Positions 24,781 to 33,346 of a stretch of DNA of 64,000 bases are shown here, piece after piece (the first letter of the stretch is position 1; each line of letters begins with the position of its first letter). The notes below the pieces were generated by a model. It was not told the origin of the DNA. It worked only from the letters and a program-made list of their open reading frames with translations, and did not search any database. Origin of the DNA: Amycolatopsis coloradensis (GTDB lineage Bacteria; Actinomycetota; Actinomycetes; Mycobacteriales; Pseudonocardiaceae). The position numbers and the translations under genes were made by a program. The DNA is taken from assembly GCF_037997115.1 (NCBI RefSeq), contig NZ_CP150484.1:4040871-4104870 (forward strand), in the 5' to 3' direction.

Positions 24781-26169
24781 TCACCTCGGTGACTCAGGCG
24801 TCGCCCTCATCGTGATCGTGAGCGGAGCCGAGGCGTCGTCATGGCTGATCATGAGCAGCGCGGTGCCGTGCCGATTCGCAGCGGCGGCGAGAACGTCCAG
24901 CAGTCGCGTGCGGTTGGCCGCGTCGAGCGCCGAGGTCACTTCGTCGCAGATCAGCACCTTGGGGTGGGCGAGGAGCGCGCGGGCCACGGCGCAACGCTGG
25001 AGCTGGCCACCGGAGAGCAGGCCGGGACGCCGGTCGGCCGCGTCGATACCGAGGGAGCGCAGGGTCTCCATCGCTTCGAGCCGGGCGTCCGCGCGGCTGA
25101 GGCCGCGAAGGAGACGGGCGGTGTCGGCCACCTGGTCGAGCACGTCGCGGAATTCGTCGAAGGACGCGCGGCTGTCCTGGTGGACGTATTGGACCGCGCG
25201 CAGGTGCGCGCGAGTGCGACGACGGGCGAGGCGGGGGAGCCGGACGCCGTCGATTTCGATCGTGCCCGCGCTCGGTGGGGTCAATCCGGCGAGCGCGCGG
25301 GCGAGGGTCGTCTTGCCCGCGCCCGACGTGCCGGCGAGCGTGGTCCGGCTGCCCGCCGCCAGTTCCAGGTCGAAGTCCTCGACGAGCGTCGTCCGCCCGG
25401 CGCGCACGGTGAGCCCGCGAACGACGAGCACCGGCGAGGACGGCGACGAGGGTGGCGGGCCATCGATGCGAACGGGTCCGGGGACCGTCGGGGACGGCAC
25501 CAAGCGGTGGTCGCGGAGTTCGGCGACGTCGCCTGCCAGGGCACGGGCCAGCGTGAGGTCGTGGGTCAGGATCAGCAACGCCGTCCCGGCCTGGGAGAGC
25601 TCCGCGAGCCGGGCGGTGAGCACGGCCCTGTTCGCCGCGTCGAGACCACTGGTCGGCTCGTCGAGGACCAGCACCCGTGGCCGGTTCACGAGAGTGGTGG
25701 CGAGGGCCATGCGCTGCTGCTGCCCGCCGGACAGCTGGTGCGGGAATCGGCGCCACAACGTCTGTTCGAGTCCCGATTCCGCCAGCGCGGTGCGGGCCGC
25801 CGCCAGGCGCGCGGCACGGCCGCGGTGGCGGAGGGCGGCGAGTTCGGCCAGCACCGGACCGCAGCGGCGGACCGGGTCCAGTACCGCCGACGGCTGCTGC
25901 GGCAGGTGGCCGACGACGCCGGCCCGGGCCCGTCGCAGTTCGGAAGCGGTTCGGCCCAGCAGCGGGGACCCCGCCAGCATCACCGACCCGGACAGCGTGA
26001 TCCCCGGGCGGGCCTGTCCGGTCGCGGCGAGACCCAGGGTGGTCTTTCCCGTGCCGGACGCGCCGAGCACGACGAGTACCCGGCCCGGTTCGAGGGACAG
26101 TGAGACGTCGTCGAGCAGAACGGTCTCGCCGGCGCGGGCGGACAGGCCGGCGATCTCCAGGACGGTCAC
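24781..26169 (-). CDS. ABC transporter ATPase, two nucleotide-binding domains fused (DppD-DppF type)
   Basis: 462 aa holding two complete ABC ATPases in one chain. Domain 1 has Walker A GASGTGKTT, signature LSGGQQQR and Walker B VLVLDEPTSGLD. Domain 2 has GTSGAGKTT, LSGGQLQR and VLICDEVTSALD. Peptide/nickel importers usually encode these as two genes. It powers the importer formed with the two permeases and binding protein of the same operon. The GTG at 26169 overlaps the permease stop (GTGA). An upstream open extension is a shadow of the permease gene. Confidence 0.88.
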   Translation of the reverse strand: MTVLEIAGLSARAGETVLLDDVSLSLEPGRVLVVLGASGTGKTTLGLAATGQARPGITLSGSVMLAGSPLLGRTASELRRARAGVVGHLPQQPSAVLDPVRRCGPVLAELAALRHRGRAARLAAARTALAESGLEQTLWRRFPHQLSGGQQQRMALATTLVNRPRVLVLDEPTSGLDAANRAVLTARLAELSQAGTALLILTHDLTLARALAGDVAELRDHRLVPSPTVPGPVRIDGPPPSSPSSPVLVVRGLTVRAGRTTLVEDFDLELAAGSRTTLAGTSGAGKTTLARALAGLTPPSAGTIEIDGVRLPRLARRRTRAHLRAVQYVHQDSRASFDEFRDVLDQVADTARLLRGLSRADARLEAMETLRSLGIDAADRRPGLLSGGQLQRCAVARALLAHPKVLICDEVTSALDAANRTRLLDVLAAAANRHGTALLMISHDDASAPLTITMRATPESPR

Positions 26170-26951
26170 GGGATCACCCGCCGGACGGCGAGCAGCCGGT
26201 CGGTGACGAGGTTCGTGCCGACGCACAACGCCATCAGCAGCGCGGCGGGAACGAGGACGACCGCGGGCGAGGTGTAGAGGGCTTCGCTGTTGCGTTCGAT
26301 GACCACGGCCCAGTCCGGGGAATCGGCGGGCAGGCCGAGTCCGAGGAAGTTCGCCGACGCCAGCAGGTAGAGCACCACGCCGAGCCGTGTGCCGGCGTCG
26401 GTCGCGACGGGGCCGGCGAGGTGCCGGGCGACGTACCCGAGCTGGACGCGCCACCACGGTTGTCCTTGCAGGGTGAGGGCTTCCACGGCTGTGCGGCAGC
26501 CAGGCGCCAAGGCCGCGGCCCGCACCACGCGGGTGATCGCGGGCAACTGGAGTACGGCGACGACGGGAATGAGCACGCCGGGCCCACGGTGCCCGGTCGC
26601 GGCGAGCACCATGAGCACCAGCAGCGACGGGAAGGCCAGTACGAGATCGAGGGACCGCATCACGGCCTCGTCGGCCAGCCGTCCCCGCCCGGCCGCGACG
26701 AGACCGAGCGGCACCCCGATCAGGTAGGCGAGCCCGAGTGCGGCGGCCGTCATGCCGATCACGGGGAACCCGCCCGCGAGGATCACCGTGAGCGCGTCGC
26801 GGCCGAGGACGTCGGTGCCGAGCGGATGAGCGGCGTCCGGTGCCTGCCACGGCGCGCCGACGGACTCCACGGGGCCCGCGATCACCGGCCCGGCCATCGC
26901 GAGCACCAGCGGCACCGCGAGGAGGGACCACCCGAACGTCCGCTTCACCAT
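26166..26951 (-). CDS. ABC permease, DppC/NikC type
   Basis: Inner-membrane permease of 261 aa with about five or six helices. The N-terminal HPLGTDVLGRDALTVIL is the hallmark of DppC/OppC/NikC subunits. The EAA-like coupling loop is near VEALTLQGQPWWRVQLGYVA. It pairs with the DppB-type permease. The ATG at 26951 overlaps the preceding stop by a few bases; a GTG at 26948 is equally possible. Regulated with its operon by the upstream cobalamin riboswitch. Confidence 0.87.
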   Translation of the reverse strand: MVKRTFGWSLLAVPLVLAMAGPVIAGPVESVGAPWQAPDAAHPLGTDVLGRDALTVILAGGFPVIGMTAAALGLAYLIGVPLGLVAAGRGRLADEAVMRSLDLVLAFPSLLVLMVLAATGHRGPGVLIPVVAVLQLPAITRVVRAAALAPGCRTAVEALTLQGQPWWRVQLGYVARHLAGPVATDAGTRLGVVLYLLASANFLGLGLPADSPDWAVVIERNSEALYTSPAVVLVPAALLMALCVGTNLVTDRLLAVRRVIP

Positions 26952-27886
26952 TTCGCGGGCTCCCGCTGCGGCGTGAGCCGATGCGCCACGAGGTCGGCGA
27001 CCAGGTTCCCGAGCACGACCACGACGGCGAACGTCAGCACGTATCCCTGCACCTGCGGGACGTCCCGGTTCTGCACGGCTTCGACGAAACCCGTGCCGAG
27101 ACCGGTGAACGCGAACAGGGATTCGACGATCACCGTGCCGGTCAGCAGCCCTTCGACGGCGCGGGCGAGTTGCTGCACGGCGGGAGCCGCGGCGGCGGGC
27201 AGGAGATGCCGCAGCACCACGGTGCGTTCGGGCAGGCCGAGCAGGCGCAGATGCCCGGCCACCTGGCCCCGGGTCTGCTCGGCGATCCCGATCCGGAGCT
27301 GCCGGGCGACATCGCACAGCTGCCGGGCGACCAGCACGATCACCGGCAGCACGAGCACTTCGGGGCGTGCGGCCGGCTCGGTTCCGGCCGCGGTCGCCGG
27401 GAGCAAACCGGTGTAGACGGCGAATCCGGCGACCAGCAGCAGACCGAGGACGAACTCGGGAATCGCGTGCAGGAACAGCGTGACCGAGGTGAGCACCCGG
27501 TCGATCCTCGATCCTTCGCGCAGCCCACAGGTCACCCCGATGCCCAGCGCGAGCGGTACGAGCACGAGCAGGGTCACCCCGGCGAGCAGGGCGGTGGCGG
27601 CGAAGCGGCGGGCGATCTCCTCGGTCACCGGGGCGCCGGTCACGAGCGACCGGCCGAGATCACCGGTGAGCAGCCCGGAAAACCAGTGCCCGAACCGGTC
27701 GAGGATCGGCTGGTCGAGGCCGAGCCGGTGGCGCACGGTCGCCACCTGCTCGTCGGTGGCCTGCTCGCCGAGCACGACCGACGCCGCGTCGCCGGGGAGC
27801 AGCGCGGTCACGGCGAACGTCGCGACCAGCACGAACATCGCCTGCAGAACGGCGAAGCCCAGCCGCCGGGCGGCGTAACCAGGCAC
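26945..27886 (-). CDS. ABC permease, DppB/NikB type
   Basis: 313 aa permease with the DppB-type start (GYAARRLGFAVLQAMFVLVA), the FALL..LPGD-like stretch TALLPGDAASVVLG and the conserved ending VESLFAFTGLG..., PQVQGYVLTFAVVVVLGNLV. It forms the translocation pore with the DppC-type subunit. The GTG at 27886 sits one base after the stop of the binding-protein gene, so translation is coupled. Confidence 0.87.
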   Translation of the reverse strand: MPGYAARRLGFAVLQAMFVLVATFAVTALLPGDAASVVLGEQATDEQVATVRHRLGLDQPILDRFGHWFSGLLTGDLGRSLVTGAPVTEEIARRFAATALLAGVTLLVLVPLALGIGVTCGLREGSRIDRVLTSVTLFLHAIPEFVLGLLLVAGFAVYTGLLPATAAGTEPAARPEVLVLPVIVLVARQLCDVARQLRIGIAEQTRGQVAGHLRLLGLPERTVVLRHLLPAAAAPAVQQLARAVEGLLTGTVIVESLFAFTGLGTGFVEAVQNRDVPQVQGYVLTFAVVVVLGNLVADLVAHRLTPQREPAKW

Positions 27887-27887
27887 G

Positions 27888-29396
27888 TCAGGACAGCCGG
27901 GCGCGGTCGAACCTCGCCCAGTCGAAGGTGTTCGGCGGCGCGGACACCAATCCGGACACCCGCTTCGACACGCCGATCGTCCAGGTGCTGAACCCCCAGG
28001 CGAGCAGACCTCCGGATTCGTGCACGATCCGCTGGGCGTCACCGAACAGCGCCAGCCGGGCACTCTCGTCCGGGGTGGCCGCGGCCCGGTCCATGAGGGC
28101 GTCGAACTCCGGCGAGGCGAAACCGTTGACGTTGTTCGAACCGCCGGTCCGGAAGCGCTGATTGAGGAACGTCGGCACCGGCAGGGTCGCCGTACGGGTG
28201 AGCGCGGCGACCCCCTTGGTCTTGATCTCGCTGAAATAGGTGCTCGACGCGCGCGTGTTCGGTGTGACCTTCAGCCCGATTTCCCCGAGCTGCTGGGAAA
28301 TCAGGGTGGCCGCGGTGGCGAAGCCCGGATCGACGTCGCTGGTTTCGACGGCGAAGGCCAGCCCCTCCGCGCCCGACTCGCGGACGAGCGAGCGGGCCGC
28401 CTCGACATCGCGGCCGCGCTGGGGGATGCCGGTGGCGTACCCGCGGAGTCCTTTGCCGAACAGGTCGTTGCCGATCTCGCCGCGTCCGGCCAGTGCGACG
28501 CGGTTCAGCGCTTCTCTGTCCACTCCGGACAGTACGGCGCGCATCAGCCTCGGATCCGCGAACGGCGGCCGCGTCACGCGCAGCATCATGCCCTGCATCG
28601 TCGTTCCCTTGGCTTCGAGCAACGAGACACGCCCGTCACCGGCCAAGCGGGCCGCGGTACCGGCCGCGAGATCGTGGGCGTAGTCGACCTGCCCGGACAG
28701 CAAGGCGTTGACGCGTGCGGCTTCCTCGTTGACCGGTACGAATTCCAGCTCGTCGATGCCCGGCGCGCCGTCCCAATGGGACTCGTTCTTGCGGAACACC
28801 GCCGGCCCGCCGGGGGTGAACGAGACGAAACGGAACGGACCGGAGCCGACCGGTGCCGTGAAATCCGTCGTCCCGGCGGGCACGATCTCCGCGCCGGGAG
28901 CGCCCCAGCCCGACGGGAACTCGAAGTCGGGAGCCGTCAGTGTCAGCTCGATTTCGGCAGGGGACACCGCTTTGCTGCGGCCGAAGTCCACCTTCGCGAA
29001 GTACTGCCGTGACGAAGACGCCAGTGCGGGATCGGCGATCCGCCGGAAGGTGTAGAGCACGTCGTCCGCCGTGACCGGACGGCCGTCGTGGAAGGCCGCC
29101 CGCCGCAGCCGGATCCGCCAGCGTGTGCCGGAATCGTCGCTTTCCCAGGACTCGGCCAGCCGCGGCCGCAACGAGGTGTCGGCGTTGTAGGCGACCAGCG
29201 TGTCGAAGAGCGCCTTGGCCCGCGCTTGGTCGACGAAAAGGGAGACCTGAGACGGGTCCAGGGTCTCCTTCGAGCCGCCCGCGGCGAACGCGACCCTCAA
29301 CCGGCCGGTATCCGCCGGTGCGGTCCCGCACGCGGCCAGCGGCGTGAGAGCGGCCAGGGCGAGCAGCCGCCGGCGGGTGAGCGGATGGCGCGTCAT
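27888..29396 (-). CDS. ABC substrate-binding lipoprotein, peptide/nickel (SBP_bac_5) family
   Basis: 502 aa extracytoplasmic binding protein. The signal has a twin-arginine look (PLTRRRLLALAALTPLAACG) with a lipobox at LAAC, so it is probably a Tat-exported lipoprotein. The family core is visible: LFDTLVAYNADTSLRPRLAE, then FHDGRPVTADDVLYTFRRIA. The family binds oligopeptides, nickel/cobalt chelates or other ligands. The cobalamin riboswitch in its leader argues for a cobalt- or corrinoid-related ligand rather than food peptides. The ATG at 29396 is preceded by GGAGGT. First gene of a four-gene importer operon. Confidence 0.88.
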   Translation of the reverse strand: MTRHPLTRRRLLALAALTPLAACGTAPADTGRLRVAFAAGGSKETLDPSQVSLFVDQARAKALFDTLVAYNADTSLRPRLAESWESDDSGTRWRIRLRRAAFHDGRPVTADDVLYTFRRIADPALASSSRQYFAKVDFGRSKAVSPAEIELTLTAPDFEFPSGWGAPGAEIVPAGTTDFTAPVGSGPFRFVSFTPGGPAVFRKNESHWDGAPGIDELEFVPVNEEAARVNALLSGQVDYAHDLAAGTAARLAGDGRVSLLEAKGTTMQGMMLRVTRPPFADPRLMRAVLSGVDREALNRVALAGRGEIGNDLFGKGLRGYATGIPQRGRDVEAARSLVRESGAEGLAFAVETSDVDPGFATAATLISQQLGEIGLKVTPNTRASSTYFSEIKTKGVAALTRTATLPVPTFLNQRFRTGGSNNVNGFASPEFDALMDRAAATPDESARLALFGDAQRIVHESGGLLAWGFSTWTIGVSKRVSGLVSAPPNTFDWARFDRARLS

Positions 29397-29464
29397 AGGA
29401 ACCTCCGGGACATCGAGCACTGTCCCGGGCGCGCGGCCGCACGTGAACGGGACCCCGCTCCGTA

Positions 29465-29600
29465 CTCCACGACAGTTGGGGCTGGCGGTACCCGGCGGGC
29501 AGTCCGGCTCACGGCGCTGAGACGTCTTCCCAGGCCGTTCACGGTTGCGGGTCAGCGCCGGATTCACACCGGCTTCCCCCGACGGGCACCTTCTTGCGTT
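29465..29600 (-). promoter_or_regulatory. Cobalamin (B12) riboswitch
   Basis: On the minus strand, about 70-200 bases before the binding-protein ATG, the leader contains GGGGGAAGCCGGTG, GAATCCGGCGCTGACCCGC and AACCGTGA in order (about 29580-29534). It then has a variable arm and AGCCGGACTGCCCGCC (about 29507-29492). These are the conserved blocks of the adenosylcobalamin riboswitch core (GGGAA...GGTG.GAATCC...CTG.CCCGCAACxGT). Established function: B12 binding turns downstream expression off. It should make the ABC importer B12-repressed. Boundaries are approximate. Confidence 0.85.
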
Positions 29601-29666
29601 GTGGCGCCCACGGTAACCCATGCCAGGGGTGTGCTACACAGGATCAAGATCACGAAGGGGAGGCCG

Positions 29667-30410
29667 GTGGACGAGAAGCTCGCGGCGGACTGGGTGCGCC
29701 GGTGGGACATCCAGCAGGAACGCTACGTCGCGGACCGCGAAGAACGCTTCGCCGTGCTGATCGACGTCGTCGAGCACGTATGCCGTGACGTCGCCGAGCC
29801 GCTGGTGCTGGACCTCGGATGCGGCCCGGGATCGCTGGCCACGAGGCTCGCCGGGCGGCTGCCGCGCGCACGGGTCATCGGCGTCGACAACGACCCGTTC
29901 CTGCTCGCCCTCGCCCGGGCCACCCGGCCGCGGCAGGCGGACATCGAGTACCTCCAGGCCGACCTCGCCGAGAGTGGCTGGCTGAAATGGGGGCCGGTCG
30001 ACGCCGCCGTCTCGACGACCGCGTTGCACTGGCTGCGTCCCGAGCGGCTCGCCGACGTCTACCGTGACCTCGCCGGAGCGCTGAGGGAGGGCGGAGCGCT
30101 CGTCAACGGCGACCACCTCTACGACGAACAACCCGGTATCCGCGACCTCGCCGAGGTGGTCAAGAACCGGCGGGCGGTCCGTGCCGGGGTCGGCGCCAAC
30201 GAGGAATGGAAGGCCTGGTGGGAGGCGGTCGCCGCCGATCCCGCGCTGCGGGGGCGGTTCACGGCCGACGAGTTGCGCGGCATCTCGACCGGCTACGGCA
30301 ACCGGCTGAGCCCGCAGGAACACACCAGGCTGCTCCGGGAAGCGGGCTTCGCCGAAGTGGCGCCGGTGTGGCAGTCCGGCGACGACTACGTCCTGACGGC
30401 GCTGCGCTGA
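29667..30410 (+). CDS. SAM-dependent methyltransferase
   Basis: 247 aa class I methyltransferase of the trans-aconitate/UbiE-like type. Motif I is VLDLGCGPGSLATRLAG (near 50), the beta2 acid is in VIGVDNDPF, and TTALHWLRPERLADVYRDLA resembles trans-aconitate methyltransferase-like enzymes. Substrate unknown. The GTG at 29667 has AGGGGAGG four bases upstream. It diverges from the riboswitch-controlled operon and shares its intergenic region, but is not obviously part of the B12 theme. Confidence 0.83.
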   Translation: MDEKLAADWVRRWDIQQERYVADREERFAVLIDVVEHVCRDVAEPLVLDLGCGPGSLATRLAGRLPRARVIGVDNDPFLLALARATRPRQADIEYLQADLAESGWLKWGPVDAAVSTTALHWLRPERLADVYRDLAGALREGGALVNGDHLYDEQPGIRDLAEVVKNRRAVRAGVGANEEWKAWWEAVAADPALRGRFTADELRGISTGYGNRLSPQEHTRLLREAGFAEVAPVWQSGDDYVLTALR

Positions 30411-30429
30411 CCCGGTCCGGTCAGGCCGC

Positions 30430-31065
30430 TCAGGTGCCGGACGACCTGCGGTCCTGGACGCGGCGGGCGACGGCGAGCGTGACAGGCGCCGCGAGCCAGC
30501 ACAGGTAGGCGACGGCGTCGTCCGTCAGGAACGAGACGGGCACGGAGATCCCGAACACCGCGGCCAAGCAGACGCTGCGCGTCAGGCTCTGGGCGAACAC
30601 CCGGGGCGGTCCGTCGGTCACGTACAGGTGTTCGCGCCGGATCTCCCTGATGATCAGCGCGAACGACGCGGAGGCCAGGACCTGAACCATCGCGTACAGG
30701 CTGAACCGGAGAGGGAACGCTCCCTCGGCGGTGATGACCCGCGTCGCGAACGGCATCAGGACCTGCATGAACAGCCAGAGCAGGGTGAGACTGATCAGGC
30801 GGCCGCTCAGCGAGCGGACGTAGGGGAAGATCTCGTGGTGCGCGCGCCAGTGGGCGGAGATCACCGCGAAGCCGAGCGCGAAGGCGAAGTATTCCTTGCC
30901 GTGGTCCGAGATCGAGCTCAGCATGGCGCCGGTGGTGTCGCCGTGGGGGATCGGGAGATCCAGCGCCAGCAAGGTGAGCGCGATCGCGATCACCGCGTCG
31001 ACGAAGATGCTGAGCCGCTCGGCGGCGGCCTTTCCGGTCGCTTGGTCGGTCTGTGTAGTCGTCAT
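30430..31065 (-). CDS. TMEM175-family membrane protein (putative K+ channel)
   Basis: 211 aa, about six helices. The first helix carries the TMEM175/DUF1211 signature RLSIFVDAVIAIALTLLAL; in characterised members R-x3-FSD forms the selectivity region, here with V for S. Bacterial TMEM175 proteins conduct K+. Its stop is 20 bp from that of the convergent methyltransferase. The ATG at 31065 follows the stop of the upstream DUF6790 gene by 20 bp, so the two are probably co-transcribed. Confidence 0.82.
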   Translation of the reverse strand: MTTTQTDQATGKAAAERLSIFVDAVIAIALTLLALDLPIPHGDTTGAMLSSISDHGKEYFAFALGFAVISAHWRAHHEIFPYVRSLSGRLISLTLLWLFMQVLMPFATRVITAEGAFPLRFSLYAMVQVLASASFALIIREIRREHLYVTDGPPRVFAQSLTRSVCLAAVFGISVPVSFLTDDAVAYLCWLAAPVTLAVARRVQDRRSSGT

Positions 31066-31084
31066 GAGGACAGCTCCCGCGGGC

Positions 31085-31609
31085 TCAGGCGACGAGTTCC
31101 GCGGCGGGCCGCGGGACGGTCGCGAGCCGCCGGGATCGCACGGCAAGGATGATCATGACCGCCGGGATCAGGATGTCGTTGACGAGGACTCCGCCGGTGT
31201 TGCCGGGGGAGTGGTCACCGTTGGCGAACCACTGGTAAACGTGGCCGATCGCGGCTCCCCAGAGGAACATCCCGCCGCCGATGCCGATGGTGACGCGTTC
31301 GCGCGCGGACGCCGAGGCGGCCCGGAAGCCCATCACGGCCAGCGCGAGGTTCGCGAAGGCGATCTCGAACATGAACGGCGTCCGGTCGAAGCCGATCGCG
31401 GTGGCCATGACCTCCGGGAAGGCGAGAAAGGCGACCGTCATCCACAGGCTGCCGCAGCCGAAGGCGCCGATGGCCCACCAGCGCTGCCAGATTTCGAGTC
31501 GTTCCCGAGATGACGTCGCGTGGCGGGCACGGAGGAAGGCTCCGACGGCGGGCACGACGATCCAGACCATCGGGAAGGCGGATTGGGCGAGGTAAGCGAA
31601 GGTGTCCAC
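31085..31609 (-). CDS. DUF6790-type membrane protein
   Basis: 174 aa with about five hydrophobic helices. The family pattern is visible in GHVYQWFANGDHSPGNTGGV and ILIPAVMIILAVRSRR. Function unknown. The GTG at 31609 faces the divergent MarR gene across 56 bp containing a perfect palindrome, so it and the TMEM175 gene are likely controlled by that regulator. Confidence 0.75.
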   Translation of the reverse strand: MDTFAYLAQSAFPMVWIVVPAVGAFLRARHATSSRERLEIWQRWWAIGAFGCGSLWMTVAFLAFPEVMATAIGFDRTPFMFEIAFANLALAVMGFRAASASARERVTIGIGGGMFLWGAAIGHVYQWFANGDHSPGNTGGVLVNDILIPAVMIILAVRSRRLATVPRPAAELVA

Positions 31610-31625
31610 GAGTTCAGTCTTACCT

Positions 31626-31639
31626 GGTTAATATTAACC
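31626..31639. promoter_or_regulatory. Palindromic operator between divergent genes
   Basis: GGTTAATATTAACC is a perfect 14-bp palindrome in an otherwise G/C-rich region. It lies 17 bp upstream of the DUF6790 start and 26 bp upstream of the MarR start. The placement is typical of a MarR-family autoregulatory operator. Confidence 0.7.
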
Positions 31640-31665
31640 CGTCAACACTCTGGTATGGTGAGGTC

Positions 31666-32085
31666 GTGGACGACGGACTCGCGGACTTGCTGCACCGGGT
31701 GGTCATGCTGATGGGCGAAGCGGCCCGGCGGCGCGCTGACGACCCCGATGGTTTGACTTACAGCCAGATACGGCTTCTGGGCACGCTCGAGGACATCGAG
31801 CCGACGACGCAGCACCGGCTCGCCCAGGCGCTGTCGGTCTCCGATCCGGCGATCAGCCGGGCCCTGCGACCACTCGAAGCGGACGGGCTGGTGCGGATCA
31901 CCGTAGACCCCGAACACGCGCGGCGCCGGCTGGTCCGGATCACCGATCGCGGCCGGAAAGCCTTCCATGCCACGGGAAAGCCACTTTGTGACGAGTTGCG
32001 TGAAGGGCTCATCGCGGCCGGTTTTCCTTACGAGCGCTATCTCCGGGACACTCTCCGGCTGGCCGAAATCCTCGCGGCCGACTGA
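31666..32085 (+). CDS. MarR-family transcriptional regulator
   Basis: 139 aa winged-helix regulator. The recognition region is QHRLAQALSVSDPAISRALR, followed by PLEADGLVRI and the wing with PEHARRRLVRITDRG. MarR dimers bind palindromes and usually repress a divergent gene until a small ligand binds. The GTG at 31666 is the start that gives a normal-length N-terminal helix. Likely targets are itself and the DUF6790/TMEM175 genes. Confidence 0.87.
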   Translation: MDDGLADLLHRVVMLMGEAARRRADDPDGLTYSQIRLLGTLEDIEPTTQHRLAQALSVSDPAISRALRPLEADGLVRITVDPEHARRRLVRITDRGRKAFHATGKPLCDELREGLIAAGFPYERYLRDTLRLAEILAAD

Positions 32086-32088
32086 GCC

Positions 32089-32330
32089 CTACCTGTCTTT
32101 TCGAGCACCGTCGGTGTCTCCGCGGAGCGGCACCGTGGCCGCCACGACGATGTCCCGCGTCGCCACCCACTGTCCACTGTGGTCACTGAACGGCGCCGAC
32201 GACTTCCACGACGTGCCTTCCGGCACAGGGACGGCCCGCCCGGGGCGGTGCGATTCCGGCAGAGAAGGCGGTTCAGGAGAACGCGCCGTCCGAGTCCGTC
32301 GCCGGAACAGGGGTCCGGCGGGTAGATTCT
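32089..32330 (-). pseudogene. Possible relic of an unrecognised gene
   Basis: A minus-strand frame ending in TAG at 32089-32091 stays open for about 80 codons. It ends with WKSSAPFSDHSGQWVATRDI then VVAATVPLRGD, which looks like natural protein. There is no credible start codon except a GTG 45 codons before the stop, and no family match comes to mind. Either a truncated gene or a chance frame; the rest of the gap before 32347 is empty. Confidence 0.25.
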
Positions 32331-32346
32331 CCTTGTGGGGACTGGA

Positions 32347-33327
32347 ATGGGCTCGGTGCGCCGCGTGGTGATCGTCGCCTTCGACGACGCACAGATACTC
32401 GATGTCGCCTGTCCCAGCGGGGCGATGGAGATCGCGAACTCACACGGTGCCGCGCCGCCCTACGCCGTCGAACTGGCCACGGTGCACGGGCGGACGACGC
32501 GGAGTTCGTCGGGGATCCTGCTCGCCGGTGTCCGGCGGCTGGCCGAAGTGTCGGGGCGGATGGACACGATGCTCGTGGTCGGCGGCGCGGGAACGGAGGC
32601 GGCCGCCAAGGACGAGCGGCTGCTGACGCAGGTGCGGCGGCTGGCCGGGCGAAGCAGGCGGGTCGCCTCGGTGTGCACGGGGACGTTCGTGCTGGCGGCC
32701 GCCGGGTTGCTCGACGACCGGCGGGTCACCACGCATTGGGGCTATAGCGAGCTGCTCGCCGCGACTTTTCCCGCCGTGACAGTGGATCCCGCCCCGCTCT
32801 ACATCCGTGACGGGAACGTCTTCACCTCGGCCGGGGTGATCAGCGCGCTGGATCTCACGCTCGCGCTGATCGAGGACGACCACGGCCCGACATTGGCCCG
32901 CGAGGTCGCCCGTGAACTGGTGACCTATCTGCACCGCCCGGCCGACCAGGCCCAGATCAGCACGTTCCTGGCCGCTCCGCCGCCGAGCAACCGGGTCGTA
33001 CTGGATCTGCTGGGATACATCGCCGCGCATCTCACCGAGGATTTGAGCCCACCGGCGCTGGCGGCGCGTGCCGGGGTCACCACCCGGCATCTCACCCGCT
33101 TGTTCACCGCCCATCTGGGCAGCACCCCGGCCCGGACCGTGCGGATGGCGAGGACCGAGGCGGCGGCCCATCTGGTGCGGTCCACCGCGCTGCCGCTCTC
33201 CGCGGTCGCCCGGCAATGCGGGTTCGCCTCGGCGGAAACCCTGCGCACGGCGTTCCGCCACCAGTACGGGCTGTCCGGGGACAAGCTTCGCAGGATGCCG
33301 GACATGCCACGCCCGATCGTCCGTTGA
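32347..33327 (+). CDS. GlxA/FtrA-type AraC regulator with GATase-1-like domain
   Basis: 326 aa. The N-terminal half (about 1-190) is a DJ-1/PfpI-like sensing domain: VVIVAFDDAQILDVACPSGA and SVCTGTFVLAAAGLLDDRRV, with the nucleophile-elbow cysteine kept. The C-terminal half is an AraC HTH pair: ALAARAGVTTRHLTRLFTAH and AVARQCGFASAETLRTAFRH. The family regulates small-molecule catabolism. The ATG at 32347 was preferred over a GTG at 32335. It precedes a DJ-1/PfpI enzyme gene by 20 bp, a common regulator-target pairing. Confidence 0.87.
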   Translation: MGSVRRVVIVAFDDAQILDVACPSGAMEIANSHGAAPPYAVELATVHGRTTRSSSGILLAGVRRLAEVSGRMDTMLVVGGAGTEAAAKDERLLTQVRRLAGRSRRVASVCTGTFVLAAAGLLDDRRVTTHWGYSELLAATFPAVTVDPAPLYIRDGNVFTSAGVISALDLTLALIEDDHGPTLAREVARELVTYLHRPADQAQISTFLAAPPPSNRVVLDLLGYIAAHLTEDLSPPALAARAGVTTRHLTRLFTAHLGSTPARTVRMARTEAAAHLVRSTALPLSAVARQCGFASAETLRTAFRHQYGLSGDKLRRMPDMPRPIVR

Positions 33328-33346
33328 CCGCCCCAGAATTCGCGGT

